A DNA stretch of 64,000 nucleotides from Paucidesulfovibrio gracilis DSM 16080 (GTDB lineage: Bacteria; Desulfobacterota; Desulfovibrionia; Desulfovibrionales; Desulfovibrionaceae). Position numbers and translations under genes: made by a program. Each line of letters starts with the position of its first letter. The stretch's first letter is position 1. The notes beneath the pieces are model-generated. The model did no database searches. It worked only from the letters and a program-made list of their open reading frames with translations, and had not been told where the DNA came from. Where the stretch lies: NCBI RefSeq assembly GCF_900167125.1, contig NZ_FUYC01000004.1, positions 1-64,000 of the forward strand. Direction: 5' to 3'. This document shows, piece after piece, positions 9,123 through 18,713 of the stretch.

Positions 9123-9155
9123 TCTTCCCACCTGCGGATGCGTGAGCGAATCACG

Positions 9156-10583
9156 CTATTTATTGTTGCAGTATTCTCCGATAATGCCGGGCCGGGCCAC
9201 GTCCTCCAGGCAGAGCTTACCGCCGTTGGTGGAGGGAGCCACGGGATAATTGCCGTCGAAACATGCCAAGCAGTACCCGTCACGCTTGTGGACGGATTGC
9301 AGCAGTCCGTCGATGCTCAGGTAGTGCAGGCTGTCCAGGCCAATGAATCGGGCGATTTCCTCCACCGTGTTGTTGGCTGCGATCAATTCTCCCTTGGAGG
9401 AAAAATCAATGCCGTAAAAGCACGGGAACCGGATGGCGGGGCAGGAGACACGCATATGGATTTCGCGGGCACCCAGTTCACGAAGTTTTTTCACCCTTGT
9501 GCGGATGGTGGTGCCGCGCACGATGGAATCTTCCACGATGAGAATGCGCTTGCCCTTGATCATGCTGCTAACGGGGTTGAGTTTGACCCGAACGCCAAAG
9601 TCGCGCATGTCCTGCGATGGTTGGATAAATGTACGTCCCACATAGTGATTGCGGATCATGGCCAGTTCCAACGGAAGGCCTGATTCCTGTGCATATCCCA
9701 CGGCCGCGTAGTTTCCGGAGTCGGGAAAGGGCATGACCATATCCGCGTCAACCGGGGCTTCACGGGCCAGGATCGCGCCCATCTCCTTGCGCCGTTCGTA
9801 CACGACTTCGCCGAAGACGGTGGAATCGGGGCGTGCAAAGTAAATCAGCTCGAAAATGCAGGAGGAGCGGGGCTGCGGTTTGGTGATATTTCGTGTGGTG
9901 AGCTTGCCATTGTCCACGATGATCATTTCACCGGGTTCCACAGGGCGGAGGTATTCCGCCTCAATGAGGTCAAAGGCGCAGGTTTCCGAGGCAAAAACAT
10001 AGCTGTTGCCCACTCGGCCTAGGGCCAGCGGACGGAATCCATTGGGATCCTTGATGGCGATAAGTTTGTTATTGGCCAGGATGAGCAGGGAATAGGCGCC
10101 CTTGAGGCGGCCGCAGGCCTTGGCGATGGCGTCTTCCAGGGTGTTGCCGTTCAGGTATTTGGCAATGAGATGGACCAGCACTTCGGTGTCCATGGTGGTC
10201 TGAAAAATGGAGCCTTGCTGTTCCAGTTCACGGCGCAGCTCGTAGGTGTTGACCAGATTGCCGTTGTGGGCCACGGCAAAGCGGTGTTCGCCATGTCGGA
10301 CCATGAAGGGCTGGGCGTTGCGCAGCAGGGAAACGCCTGTGGTGGAGTAACGGATGTGGCCCACCGCCACTTGACCTTTCAACTCCTTACCGAGATGACG
10401 TTCATTGAACACGTCGGCCACAAGCCCCATACCGCGCTGCTCCCGGATTCCATCACCATCCCAGGTGCAGATGCCTGCTGACTCCTGGCCGCGGTGCTGC
10501 TGGGCGTAGAGACCAAAATACGTCATCCGTGCGGCCTCGGGGTGGCAATCAATGCCGAACAGACCACAGTACTCTTTTTTCAT
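9156..10583 (-). CDS. purF: Amidophosphoribosyltransferase
   Basis: A 475-residue enzyme for the first committed step of purine synthesis (PRPP plus glutamine to phosphoribosylamine). Cys6 in MKKEYCGLFGI would be the nucleophile exposed after removal of five residues. The N-terminal glutaminase has QHRGQESAG. The PRPP loop ILIVEDSIVRGTT is present. Cysteines in SSCIFELIYFARPDS, VSCPAIRFPCFYG and GYCLACF match the 4Fe-4S-bearing Bacillus type. It lies 122 bases downstream of carB, with a strong hairpin between, and probably heads the run into kdsD, the YkgJ-like gene and the PBP gene. Confidence 0.95.
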   Translation of the reverse strand: MKKEYCGLFGIDCHPEAARMTYFGLYAQQHRGQESAGICTWDGDGIREQRGMGLVADVFNERHLGKELKGQVAVGHIRYSTTGVSLLRNAQPFMVRHGEHRFAVAHNGNLVNTYELRRELEQQGSIFQTTMDTEVLVHLIAKYLNGNTLEDAIAKACGRLKGAYSLLILANNKLIAIKDPNGFRPLALGRVGNSYVFASETCAFDLIEAEYLRPVEPGEMIIVDNGKLTTRNITKPQPRSSCIFELIYFARPDSTVFGEVVYERRKEMGAILAREAPVDADMVMPFPDSGNYAAVGYAQESGLPLELAMIRNHYVGRTFIQPSQDMRDFGVRVKLNPVSSMIKGKRILIVEDSIVRGTTIRTRVKKLRELGAREIHMRVSCPAIRFPCFYGIDFSSKGELIAANNTVEEIARFIGLDSLHYLSIDGLLQSVHKRDGYCLACFDGNYPVAPSTNGGKLCLEDVARPGIIGEYCNNK

Positions 10584-10662
10584 TGTACGAAATCCCCGCG
10601 ATCACTTGCCCGGTCCATGGGAAAACCGGGGCGTTCTGGTTGTGTGCGTTTGTGCATATGGC

Positions 10663-10698
10663 CGGAGGCGCGTTCTTGGTTAAAAGAACGCGCCTCCG
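10663..10698 (-). terminator. 15-bp hairpin between carB and purF
   Basis: CGGAGGCGCGTTCTT at 10663-10677 is exactly complementary to AAGAACGCGCCTCCG at 10684-10698, with a six-base loop. It starts 8 bases past the carB stop codon on the minus strand. There is no T-tract after it on that strand, so it may be a processing or stability element rather than a true intrinsic terminator. Confidence 0.55.
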
Positions 10699-10705
10699 AT
10701 CAGGA

Positions 10706-13700
10706 TTATTGTTTTTTGTTGTCGTGATATTCTTGAAGGCAACGGACCTGGAGTCCTGCCTTGCGTACATCCTCAATGGCCTGGACCGTGGCTTTGGCAC
10801 CGGCCACGGTGGTCACGTAGGGGATGTTGTAGAGCAGGGCCGCCTGGCGGATGTCCTTGGAGTCATGAACGGTTTTTCTGCCGGACACGGTGTTGATGAC
10901 TAGGCTGATTTTGCGGTTTTTGATGTGGTCCACCACGTTGGGCCGCCCTTCATAGACTTTGAGCAATGGCTCCACGTCGGTGACGCCGTTGTCGTACAGA
11001 TGCGTGGCGGTTCCTCGTGTGGCCATAACGCGGAAGCCCATCTCCCGGAATTTTTGCACAATGGGCAGAATGAGCGGTTTGTCCCAGTCATTGACCGCCA
11101 CGAAGATTGTTCCTTCCTCGGGCAGCACCTGCCCGGCAGCGAGCTGCGCTTTCATGAAGGCGGGACCGAACTCGTAGTCGATGCCCATGACCTCGCCGGT
11201 GGAACGCATCTCCGGTCCCAGGATCACATCCACGTTGGGGAAGCGGTTGAAGGGGAACACTGCCTCTTTGACCGCGACCCAGCCTTTTTTCCGCATGGAC
11301 CACGGGTCAATGTCGTTCAGTTTTTCGCCGAGCATCACGCGTGTGGCCAGTTTGGCAAGCGGCACGCCGGTCGCCTTGGAGACAAAGGGAACGGTTCTGG
11401 AAGCCCGGGGGTTTACTTCGATGATGTAAACCTCGTCGTCCTTGATGGCATACTGAACATTCATAAGGCCGACTACGCCCAATTCCAGGGCCATAGCCTT
11501 GGTCTGCCGTTCGATTTCCTGAATCAGGTCCGGGGAGATGCTGTTGGGCGGCAGCACGCAGGCGGAGTCGCCGGAATGGATACCCGCTTCCTCAATGTGT
11601 TCCATTACCCCGCCGATGTAACAGTCCTCGCCGTCGGCCAGTGCATCCACATCCACTTCCACGGCATGTTCCAGGAATTTGTCGATGAGCACCGGGTGTT
11701 CCGGGCTTACCAGCGCGGATTCACGGAAATAGCGTTCAAACTCTTCCATGGAATAGACAATGTCCATACCGCGTCCGCCCAGGACGTAGGAGGGGCGCAG
11801 AACCAGGGGAAAACCTATCTTTCCTGCGATTTCCTGTGCCTGGACAAGGCTCATGGCCGTACCGTTCAGAGGCTGGCGCAGGTGGAGTTTTTTGAGCAAC
11901 CGCTTGAATCGTTCCCGGTCTTCGGCGCGGTCGATGGCGTCCGGAGAGGTGCCGATCATGGGTACACCTGCTTCCATGAGCGAAACAGCCAGATTCAGAG
12001 GGGTTTGCCCTCCGAATTGAATGATGACGCCGTCGGGTTGTTCAAACTCAACGATGTTGAGCACGTCTTCAAAGGTCAGCGGTTCAAAATACAGCCGGTC
12101 CGAGGTGTCGTAGTCCGTGGAGACGGTTTCCGGGTTGGAGTTGACCATAATGGATTGGATGCCCATGTCCCGGAGCTGGAAGGAGGAATGGCAGCAGCAA
12201 TAGTCAAATTCAATGCCCTGACCGATACGGTTGGGACCGCCGCCCAGAATGATGATTTTCTTTCCCGGTGCGGGAGTAATTTCCGAGCCGCTCTCGTAGG
12301 TGGAATAGTAGTAGGGGGTATGGGCCTCGAATTCCGCGGCACATGTATCCACCAGATAGTAGGTGGGGACGATGTCCCATTCCTTGCGGAGCGAGCGGAT
12401 TTTGCGGGGCGAGGTTTTCCAGAGTGTGGCGAGTTGCTGGTCGGAGTAACCATATTCTTTTGCCCGGCGCAGGATGTCGGCCAGTTCCTGGTCCTTGTTT
12501 TCAATGCCGTGCTGCTTGCCGAATTCCTGCAGGGTGTTTTCCATTTCCAGCACCTGCCGGATCTGGCGGAGGAACCAGGGGTCGATGAAGGACGTTGCGT
12601 AAATTTCCTCGTCATCGACGCCGCAGCGCATGGCGTTGCGGACGGCGTAGAGGCGTTGGGAATTGGGGTTGCGCAATTCCGTGAGCAGTTCGTCCTTGTC
12701 CAGGGGGCAGGGGGCGAAGTGTTTGCCCAAGCCGGGCATACCCACTTCCAGGGACCGTAGTCCCTTTTGCAACGCTTCCTTGAAGGTTCGTCCGATGGCC
12801 ATGGTCTCACCCACGCTTTTCATGGCGGTGGTCAGATGATCTTCGGATCCGGGGAATTTTTCAAAGGTAAAGCGCGGGATTTTGATCACGCAATAGTCAA
12901 TGGTCGGCTCAAAGGAGGCCATGGTCTCGCGGGTGATGTCGTTAGGCAGCTCGTCCAGGGTATAGCCCACGGCAAGCTTGGCCGCGATTTTTGCGATGGG
13001 AAAGCCGGTAGCCTTGGAGGCCAGGGCCGAAGAGCGTGAAACCCGGGGGTTCATCTCAATGATGACCAGCTCCCCGTCTTCCGGGTTCACCGCAAACTGT
13101 ACGTTGGAGCCGCCGGTTTCCACACCGATTTCGCGCATGATGGCCAGAGCCGCGTCACGCATCTGCTGGTATTCCCGATCCGTGAGCGTCTGAGCCGGGG
13201 CCACCGTGATGGAGTCGCCGGTGTGTACGCCCATGGCGTCCAGGTTTTCGATGGAGCAGATGATCACGCAGTTGTCTTTTTTGTCCCGCATGACCTCCAG
13301 CTCGAATTCTTTCCAGCCCAGGACGGACTGCTCAAGCATGATTTCGTTTTTCATGGAAAGAGCCAATCCTTTTGAGGAAATGGCTTCCAGTTCTTCCATG
13401 TTGTAGGCTACGCCGCCGCCGGTGCCGCCCAGAGTATAGGCAGGCCGCACGATGATGGGGAAAGATATCTTTTCGCCCCAGGCGCGCACGTCGTCCATGC
13501 TGCGGGCGATGCCGCTGGCGGGTACCTTCAGGCCGATATTTTCCATGGCTTCGCGGAACAGCTGTCGGCTTTCAGCCTTTTGGATGACGGCCTCATTGGC
13601 GCCAATAAGTTCCACTCCGTATTCTTTCAGTACGCCCATTTCCGCCACGGCCAGGGCCGTGTTCAGGCCGGTCTGTCCGCCCAGGGTGGGCAGCAGGGCG

Positions 13701-13951
13701 TCGGGTCGCTCTTGGGCAATAATGCGGGCCACGGTTTCCGGCTCAATGGGTTCCACATAGGTGCGGTCGGCCAGTTCCGGGTCGGTCATGATGGTGGCCG
13801 GGTTGGAGTTCACCAGGACCACTTCATAGCCTTCCTCTTTGAGGGCTTTCAGCGCCTGGGTGCCGGAATAGTCGAATTCGCAGGCCTGTCCGATGACAAT
13901 CGGGCCGGACCCGATCAGCATGATCTTCTTCAGGTCGGTGCGTTTGGGCAT
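10706..13951 (-). CDS. carB: Carbamoyl-phosphate synthase, large subunit
   Basis: A 1081-residue synthase making carbamoyl phosphate for pyrimidines and arginine. The two homologous ATP-grasp halves are clear: the first opens with [22 protein letters not shown], the second with [20 protein letters not shown]. Glycine-rich ATP loops are TLGGTGGG and VLGGRGMD. The C-terminal MGS-like regulatory domain (about 935-1081; [13 protein letters not shown]) is complete. GGAAG precedes the ATG. The small glutaminase subunit carA is not adjacent; the neighbour across the start is a divergent DUF523 gene. The 213-base gap to that gene holds only promoter-like DNA. Confidence 0.97.
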   Translation of the reverse strand: MPKRTDLKKIMLIGSGPIVIGQACEFDYSGTQALKALKEEGYEVVLVNSNPATIMTDPELADRTYVEPIEPETVARIIAQERPDALLPTLGGQTGLNTALAVAEMGVLKEYGVELIGANEAVIQKAESRQLFREAMENIGLKVPASGIARSMDDVRAWGEKISFPIIVRPAYTLGGTGGGVAYNMEELEAISSKGLALSMKNEIMLEQSVLGWKEFELEVMRDKKDNCVIICSIENLDAMGVHTGDSITVAPAQTLTDREYQQMRDAALAIMREIGVETGGSNVQFAVNPEDGELVIIEMNPRVSRSSALASKATGFPIAKIAAKLAVGYTLDELPNDITRETMASFEPTIDYCVIKIPRFTFEKFPGSEDHLTTAMKSVGETMAIGRTFKEALQKGLRSLEVGMPGLGKHFAPCPLDKDELLTELRNPNSQRLYAVRNAMRCGVDDEEIYATSFIDPWFLRQIRQVLEMENTLQEFGKQHGIENKDQELADILRRAKEYGYSDQQLATLWKTSPRKIRSLRKEWDIVPTYYLVDTCAAEFEAHTPYYYSTYESGSEITPAPGKKIIILGGGPNRIGQGIEFDYCCCHSSFQLRDMGIQSIMVNSNPETVSTDYDTSDRLYFEPLTFEDVLNIVEFEQPDGVIIQFGGQTPLNLAVSLMEAGVPMIGTSPDAIDRAEDRERFKRLLKKLHLRQPLNGTAMSLVQAQEIAGKIGFPLVLRPSYVLGGRGMDIVYSMEEFERYFRESALVSPEHPVLIDKFLEHAVEVDVDALADGEDCYIGGVMEHIEEAGIHSGDSACVLPPNSISPDLIQEIERQTKAMALELGVVGLMNVQYAIKDDEVYIIEVNPRASRTVPFVSKATGVPLAKLATRVMLGEKLNDIDPWSMRKKGWVAVKEAVFPFNRFPNVDVILGPEMRSTGEVMGIDYEFGPAFMKAQLAAGQVLPEEGTIFVAVNDWDKPLILPIVQKFREMGFRVMATRGTATHLYDNGVTDVEPLLKVYEGRPNVVDHIKNRKISLVINTVSGRKTVHDSKDIRQAALLYNIPYVTTVAGAKATVQAIEDVRKAGLQVRCLQEYHDNKKQ

Positions 13952-14164
13952 GGACTTCCTTCAGAAAAAAAGGTTGGATGATGTCATGTGTTGAAGCAAG
14001 AGAACATAAGCCATCTTCAGCCGATGAGCAAGCGTGGACCCTTGGTCCTCAATAGGTGGGAAATCCCATGGATTGCGGTATGATGTTTCGTTGGCTTGTC
14101 TGACGAGCTTTGGAAAATGGTGGTCGCGGAACCCATCTAGATCTGATGCTGATGAGGAGGTCGT

Positions 14165-15118
14165 ATGTCGGAACAACCAAAAGTGGGCATTGCCGAATGT
14201 CTGCTTGGAAAGAATGTTCGGTTTGACGGTGGTCATAAATTGGATCGCTACCTGCGGGATGTCCTGGGGCGTCATGTGACGTATGTTCCTGTCTGCCCCG
14301 AGATGGAATGCGGTATGTCCATCCCCAGGGAGGCAGTGCGCTTGGTGGGTGACCCGGAATCCCCTCGGTTGGTGACCAGTCGTTCCGGAGTGGATTGGAC
14401 CTCGCAAATGCAGGACTGGGCGAAGCAGCGCCTGGACGCGCTGGCTGGGGAAGAGCTTTGCGGGTACATTTTTAAGTACGGCTCCCCTTCCAGTGGCATG
14501 AGCCGGGTCAAGGTGTATCCGGAAAAGGGCGGCCCACCGTCCATGAAGGGCCGCGGCATGTTCGCAGGGATGTTCATGGACCGATTTCCGCTGTTGCCCG
14601 TGGAAGACGACGGACGACTGAATGATCCAGGGTTGAGGGAAAATTTCATACAACGGATTTTTACGACGCACCGCTGGCAGGCCGTGCTTAAGTCCGGGTT
14701 GACGCCTGGGCGTCTGGTGGACTTCCACTCCCGGCATAAGCTGTTGGTCATGGCTCATAATGTCCAGGCTTACCGTGACCTGGGAAAGCTGGTGGCCCAG
14801 GCCGGAACCATGGATCTGGCCGTACTTTCAGATCGGTATTTTGAGCGGCTGCTGCACGGCATGCGTCGTCCCGCCACTCTTAAAGGGCATCGCAACGCCC
14901 TGGATCATTGCCAGGGGTATTTCAAAAAACAACTGGAACCGTTTGAAAAGCAGGAATTGCGGGAGGTCATTGCCCAGTATGCCGAAGGACTGATCCCACG
15001 TATTGTCCCCATCACCCTGTTGAATCATTATGTTCGAAAGTACGGTCAGGAGTATCTGGCCGCTCAGGTGTACCTCAATCCTCCGCCTAGTGAGTTGAAG
15101 CTTTTAAACCACGTTTGA
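14165..15118 (+). CDS. DUF523-DUF1722 protein (YbgA/TudS-like)
   Basis: A 317-residue two-domain protein. Residues 1-150 are DUF523, with ECLLGKNVRFDGGHK, CPEMECGMSIPRE and a GSPSSG loop. Some DUF523 proteins are 4Fe-4S thiouracil desulfurases (TudS). Residues 190-310 are DUF1722, with the typical FHSRHKLLVMAHN and HYVRKYGQEYLAAQ. E. coli YbgA is DUF1722 alone. The third DUF523 cysteine seen in TudS-type proteins (SPSC) is replaced by serine here, so the cluster and chemistry may differ. GAGGAGG precedes the ATG. A second, shorter DUF523 gene lies at 23182. Confidence 0.82.
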   Translation: MSEQPKVGIAECLLGKNVRFDGGHKLDRYLRDVLGRHVTYVPVCPEMECGMSIPREAVRLVGDPESPRLVTSRSGVDWTSQMQDWAKQRLDALAGEELCGYIFKYGSPSSGMSRVKVYPEKGGPPSMKGRGMFAGMFMDRFPLLPVEDDGRLNDPGLRENFIQRIFTTHRWQAVLKSGLTPGRLVDFHSRHKLLVMAHNVQAYRDLGKLVAQAGTMDLAVLSDRYFERLLHGMRRPATLKGHRNALDHCQGYFKKQLEPFEKQELREVIAQYAEGLIPRIVPITLLNHYVRKYGQEYLAAQVYLNPPPSELKLLNHV

Positions 15119-15138
15119 AGTGGAAGAAGCTGGAGAAA

Positions 15139-15179
15139 CGACCGCTCCCGGCCTGGAAAATGGTCGGGAGCGGTTTTTT
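15139..15179 (+). terminator. Terminator after the DUF523-DUF1722 gene
   Basis: ACCGCTCCCG at 15141-15150 pairs with CGGGAGCGGT at 15165-15174, followed by TTTTT. It ends the plus-strand gene. Its T-tract overlaps the stop codon of the convergent YcaO gene. Confidence 0.8.
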
Positions 15180-16902
15180 AGGCAGAAAGCTGGGAGGACT
15201 CGTCTTTCAACAACAAAAGATAGTTGCGGAAGAGCCTTGGGCAGAGATTGCTGAACACGTCAAATTCGTTGAGAAGTTCGAGTCCAGGGACAATGGCGCG
15301 GCATACGGGGATTTCCAGGTTGGCGCGGGTCATGTCCGCATAATGGGGGGAAAGGTTGTTGGCTACAAGGGTCTGTTCCAACACCTGGAGATCGCCTGCG
15401 GCGCTGCCGGTGGAAAGATCGGGAAGGTCTTCCACTCGTCGTTCCGGCAGGTTCGCGGGCGTGGGAGCGCTGGCCGGGCCAGGCAGGGGATACGGTGTTT
15501 CCGTGAGTGCGGAAACAAGAGCCCGGGGACCGCTGAGTCCGCAGCCCAGCCCCTTGTTCACGTCACCGCGCAGCCCCGTAACAAAGGATCGGTAGCATGG
15601 AACACCGAGTTCCGTGGTCACGTCCTGGAACCAGACATGGATGCCGTGTTCTTCCAGTCGGTCCAGATGTGTCCGCAACTCTGGATCATCCGTGCGGATA
15701 CGGAAGCAGTGGTGCAGGTTCAGGGGGTGTACCGCGTCCGCGTCTCGTTCCAGCACTTCGCACAGAGCCGAGAGCCGGGCTTCTTCCGTGGTATTGCCCG
15801 AGGCGAGTCCTGTGGATCCCAGTGCGCCGAATAAATTTTGTTCATCTACATTACAGAAAAGATAGGCCAGCTGTGCCGGAACCAGGGCCGGTTCCACTCC
15901 ATGGAGCGAAACCCGTTCCGCCGCCATCCAGTGGAGCTGCTGTCCCTGATACGGTACTTCCGAGCGCAACGCCATGAGATCCAGGGCACCTTGCTCCCGC
16001 AGGTCGTCCAAGGTTCCGCGAACAAGAGCGCCGTTGCCACGCAGGCCGTCAATGCCGTTTTTTCCGATGGAGGCATAGGACGAAAAGCGTTCCGCCACTT
16101 CCATGGCGTAGGAAGCTCGTGCTGCTTCTTCTGTCATTCCGCGTCCATAGCTCGTTTGCAGTCCCTTGAAAGAGTGCTCGTTGCGTCCATTGCGAACGAC
16201 GATGCGAAATCCCCAATGCCGTAGGCGGGCAAAGGGGCTGAGGCAGGCTTTGTGTTGCATTTCCGGGGTGGCAAAAGCGCCGGCGTTTTGGAGTCGCCGG
16301 AGCGCATTGAGCGCGGTCTCTAGGGCGGGTTGCCGTTCCTGGGCCGGAGGGAGCGTGTCGGTCAGCCTGCGGCGAATATCTTGGGCGGCAGTCCAGGAAA
16401 GGACGGCCCGGAGTTCCTCTTCATCGTATGGAAGGTCCAGTCCTTCGTGGTCGGGACCGGCGCGATCCGGTGCAGGGAGCGGCGCGTGGGTGTCGGCGTT
16501 GGCCGCAAAATGGCGGGACCAGGCAACGTGCTGTTCTCGTTGGGGCATCAGGTGCCAACGCAACAAAATGCCCGGAGTGTTGCGGGCGGCCATAGTCATA
16601 TCCAGCCCATCCAGGCTGGGGCGAAGTTTTTCCAGGCGTTGGTGAGAAAGGCAGGCTTCGCCGAGCAGGGCGGAGAGCACCGGATCTTTGCGCTGATCCT
16701 GCAATACGGTGGAGAGAAATTGTTCTACCTTGCGTGTGCGCAGTTTGCCGAGCTGCTCCACGGCAAAGCGGTGCATGAAATCATCGTAGGGTGCGGCACG
16801 CATATGGTCCAGTATTTGGTTCAGGCTCAAGTTCGGGGCGGGCAGAGCCGCAAAGCAGCCGACTCCGGCCACGGTGTCCATCAGTTTCAATTCGTATTGC
16901 AT
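15178..16902 (-). CDS. YcaO-domain ATP-dependent protein
   Basis: A 574-residue protein. The C-terminal half is a YcaO domain with the ATP/Mg motif GSTGLASGNTTEEARLSAL then CEVLERDA. YcaO enzymes phosphorylate a backbone amide during azoline or thioamide formation. The N-terminal 250 residues are an alpha-helical region with no recognised domain. No precursor-peptide-like ORF, cyclodehydratase partner or TfuA gene adjoins, so a RiPP cluster is not supported. A housekeeping role is more likely; E. coli YcaO has been linked to ribosomal protein S12 methylthiolation. It follows the 206-residue membrane protein gene by 33 bases. Confidence 0.82.
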   Translation of the reverse strand: MQYELKLMDTVAGVGCFAALPAPNLSLNQILDHMRAAPYDDFMHRFAVEQLGKLRTRKVEQFLSTVLQDQRKDPVLSALLGEACLSHQRLEKLRPSLDGLDMTMAARNTPGILLRWHLMPQREQHVAWSRHFAANADTHAPLPAPDRAGPDHEGLDLPYDEEELRAVLSWTAAQDIRRRLTDTLPPAQERQPALETALNALRRLQNAGAFATPEMQHKACLSPFARLRHWGFRIVVRNGRNEHSFKGLQTSYGRGMTEEAARASYAMEVAERFSSYASIGKNGIDGLRGNGALVRGTLDDLREQGALDLMALRSEVPYQGQQLHWMAAERVSLHGVEPALVPAQLAYLFCNVDEQNLFGALGSTGLASGNTTEEARLSALCEVLERDADAVHPLNLHHCFRIRTDDPELRTHLDRLEEHGIHVWFQDVTTELGVPCYRSFVTGLRGDVNKGLGCGLSGPRALVSALTETPYPLPGPASAPTPANLPERRVEDLPDLSTGSAAGDLQVLEQTLVANNLSPHYADMTRANLEIPVCRAIVPGLELLNEFDVFSNLCPRLFRNYLLLLKDESSQLSA

Positions 16903-16935
16903 GGGACGTCCTTTGGTCTTGCCGTTGTATCCTGG

Positions 16936-17556
16936 TCAGGCCGGAAGCCCGTCGTTGACGCGGGCCTTGTAGTCGCGCAACCGCTGGCGCAGGTATTGGG
17001 CCGCTTCCAGGGCCGCGCCCTGCCGGGCTGGAAATTCCAACTCCCTACCTCCCATGGTATGGAACCGCAGGGTGCCGTTTTCCAGTTCCACCATGTCGAT
17101 GTCGCTGTAGTATATTTCCACGCAGCCGAGGTCCGTTGTTTCGAAGGTGGGCGGCAGGGTTTCTAGGGGGGGGAACAAACGGCCTTCCCGAGTGGCCATA
17201 ACCGCGTAGTCGCGTTTGGGGGCAAGCACGGTCAGTCGGAAGGTATCGGGCAGGTCGCGTACCAGTCGAATGTCGATACTGCCTGAGCGTTCTGTCAGGA
17301 TGAAATGATGCTCCCCGCTGTGGATGCCGCAGGCCAGGAGGTTGGTCTCCGTGAGTTGTTCTTGCAGGTCTTCCTCCAGAGAGGGCAGATAATGCCGGAT
17401 GATCGAGGTGCCGCGCCAATGGGCCAGAGGGAGCAGAATAACGAGGAGCGCCAAGGGCCACCACGCCAGTCCGGCGAGTCCTAAAACCGGTATCGCACAG
17501 ATCTCAAGATTTGGTCGTCGACAAAAGTCCACGAGCAGACGTTCCAGGGGGGACAT
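16936..17556 (-). CDS. Membrane-anchored protein of unknown function
   Basis: A 206-residue protein starting MSPLERLLVDFCRRP, then a hydrophobic hairpin-like stretch (AIPVLGLAGLAWWPLALLVILLPLAHW, about 22-47), then a soluble region rich in beta-type sequence. The ATG at 17556 has GAGGAG upstream. The frame continues open to 17865 but there runs over the SGNH hydrolase gene, so the longer form is rejected. I do not recognise the soluble domain. It may sense or bind something at the inner membrane. It lies between the SGNH hydrolase and YcaO genes in the same run. Confidence 0.7.
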   Translation of the reverse strand: MSPLERLLVDFCRRPNLEICAIPVLGLAGLAWWPLALLVILLPLAHWRGTSIIRHYLPSLEEDLQEQLTETNLLACGIHSGEHHFILTERSGSIDIRLVRDLPDTFRLTVLAPKRDYAVMATREGRLFPPLETLPPTFETTDLGCVEIYYSDIDMVELENGTLRFHTMGGRELEFPARQGAALEAAQYLRQRLRDYKARVNDGLPA

Positions 17557-17614
17557 GGCGCACTCCTCTTCGCGTGAGTTTGTGTTCACGGGAATGTCGC
17601 ACCCAAAAAGGGGA

Positions 17615-18178
17615 TCAGGCGGTTTCGTCCAGTACTTTTGCCGCGATGGGAGCCAGCGCCCGGGCCATGTTGCGAACACCTTGCTCGTTGGGGTGCAGTT
17701 GGTCGATGAGGGTGTTGTCCGGATCGTGGAGGTAGGTTCCCAAAAGGTCGGGCAGGAGCGGGATGGCATACCGCCGGGCCAACTCCGGAAACACGGCATC
17801 GAACTGCTTCTTGTATTCATCCCCAAATTCCGGGAAGCAGGCAACTCCGGCCAGGATCGGCGCAATGTTGCAGGCCTTCAGGCCGTCGAGCATGGCGGCA
17901 AGGTTTGCTTCGGTTTCGCCCGGCTCGGTGCCGAGGAAGAAGTCGTTGGCGCCGAAAGCAACGATGCAGACGCATGGCTTGAGCTTGAGTACGGGTTTGA
18001 TGCGGCGCAGACCGTCTTCCGATGTTTCCCCGGAAACCCCCATGTTGCGACAGGTTACGTCGTATCCTTGTTCTCGAAGCAGCCCCTCCAGCACAGCGGG
18101 AAGGGCGTGCTTGGTTACCAATCCGAAGCCTTCGGTGAGGCTGTCGCCGAAACAGGCGATGGTGCGGGCGGACGCCAT
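17615..18178 (-). CDS. SGNH/GDSL-type esterase (TesA-like)
   Basis: A 187-residue hydrolase with all SGNH blocks: CFGDSLTEGFGL (serine, block I), NMGVSGETSEDG (glycine, block II), FGANDFFLG (asparagine, block III) and DQLHPNEQG (Asp-His, block V). It resembles arylesterase/lysophospholipase TesA but has no signal peptide, so it is probably cytoplasmic. It starts one base after the preceding gene, so it is translationally coupled. The substrate is unknown. Confidence 0.88.
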   Translation of the reverse strand: MASARTIACFGDSLTEGFGLVTKHALPAVLEGLLREQGYDVTCRNMGVSGETSEDGLRRIKPVLKLKPCVCIVAFGANDFFLGTEPGETEANLAAMLDGLKACNIAPILAGVACFPEFGDEYKKQFDAVFPELARRYAIPLLPDLLGTYLHDPDNTLIDQLHPNEQGVRNMARALAPIAAKVLDETA

Positions 18179-18179
18179 G

Positions 18180-18704
18180 TCAGCCCCCCGTGACCCAGCG
18201 GGTCAGTCCTGCGGATTCGTCCTTCCAGTCCGGACCGAGCCGTAGCTTCAGAAACCGGGCAAAGGAGGCGTCGAGCATTTCAAGGCATTCTTCGATGAGA
18301 TACATTTTTTCCAGGAACGCACCGTCCGGGTCTTCATCATCGTTACTTTTCGTCTCGATTTTCGGTGTCTTCAAGCCGCTGAAACCGAAATCCTCGGCCT
18401 TGACCGAAATCATCCAGGTTTCTCCGTCCCGTTCCATGCGAAGTTGCGCTTTGTTGACCTTTTTCCCGATACGCAGACCGCTGAGGGCTTCCGTAAGTTC
18501 TCCCAGAGGGCTGGAAACCGTGGCTGTGGCCAGGTTTTCGCCTTCGCCGCCCTGCACGGAGATGCGTTGCTCAAGGTTGATGCTGAAACCCCGGCCGTCT
18601 TTTGTCTGAAAGGTGCCGCCGGTTGTTTCGGAGTAGAACCAGAGCCAGGTCAGAAACTCCTGACCGATAAGGCGATTTTCGCGTTCCACAAGTTGCAAGT
18701 CCAT
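18180..18704 (-). CDS. Unknown protein coupled to the RdgC-like gene
   Basis: A 174-residue protein starting MDLQLVERENRLIGQEFLTWLWF. The middle reads ISVQGGEGENLATATVSSP and RIGKKVNKAQLRMERDG. I do not recognise a family. It begins 9 bases after the RdgC-like gene and ends one base before the SGNH hydrolase gene. E. coli RdgC is about 100 residues longer than the RdgC-like protein here, so this protein may complete its function. That is inference from position and size only. Confidence 0.75.
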   Translation of the reverse strand: MDLQLVERENRLIGQEFLTWLWFYSETTGGTFQTKDGRGFSINLEQRISVQGGEGENLATATVSSPLGELTEALSGLRIGKKVNKAQLRMERDGETWMISVKAEDFGFSGLKTPKIETKSNDDEDPDGAFLEKMYLIEECLEMLDASFARFLKLRLGPDWKDESAGLTRWVTGG

Positions 18705-18713
18705 GGCGATTCC

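Noticed and set aside
10925-12760. A 611-codon plus-strand frame opposite carB
   Set aside because: It is the antisense of carB, whose motifs are unmistakable. Long antisense frames are expected in GC-rich genes with strong third-position bias.
17557-17865. N-terminal extension of the 206-residue membrane protein
   Set aside because: It overlaps the SGNH hydrolase gene in another frame, and the ATG at 17556 has a clear GAGGAG.
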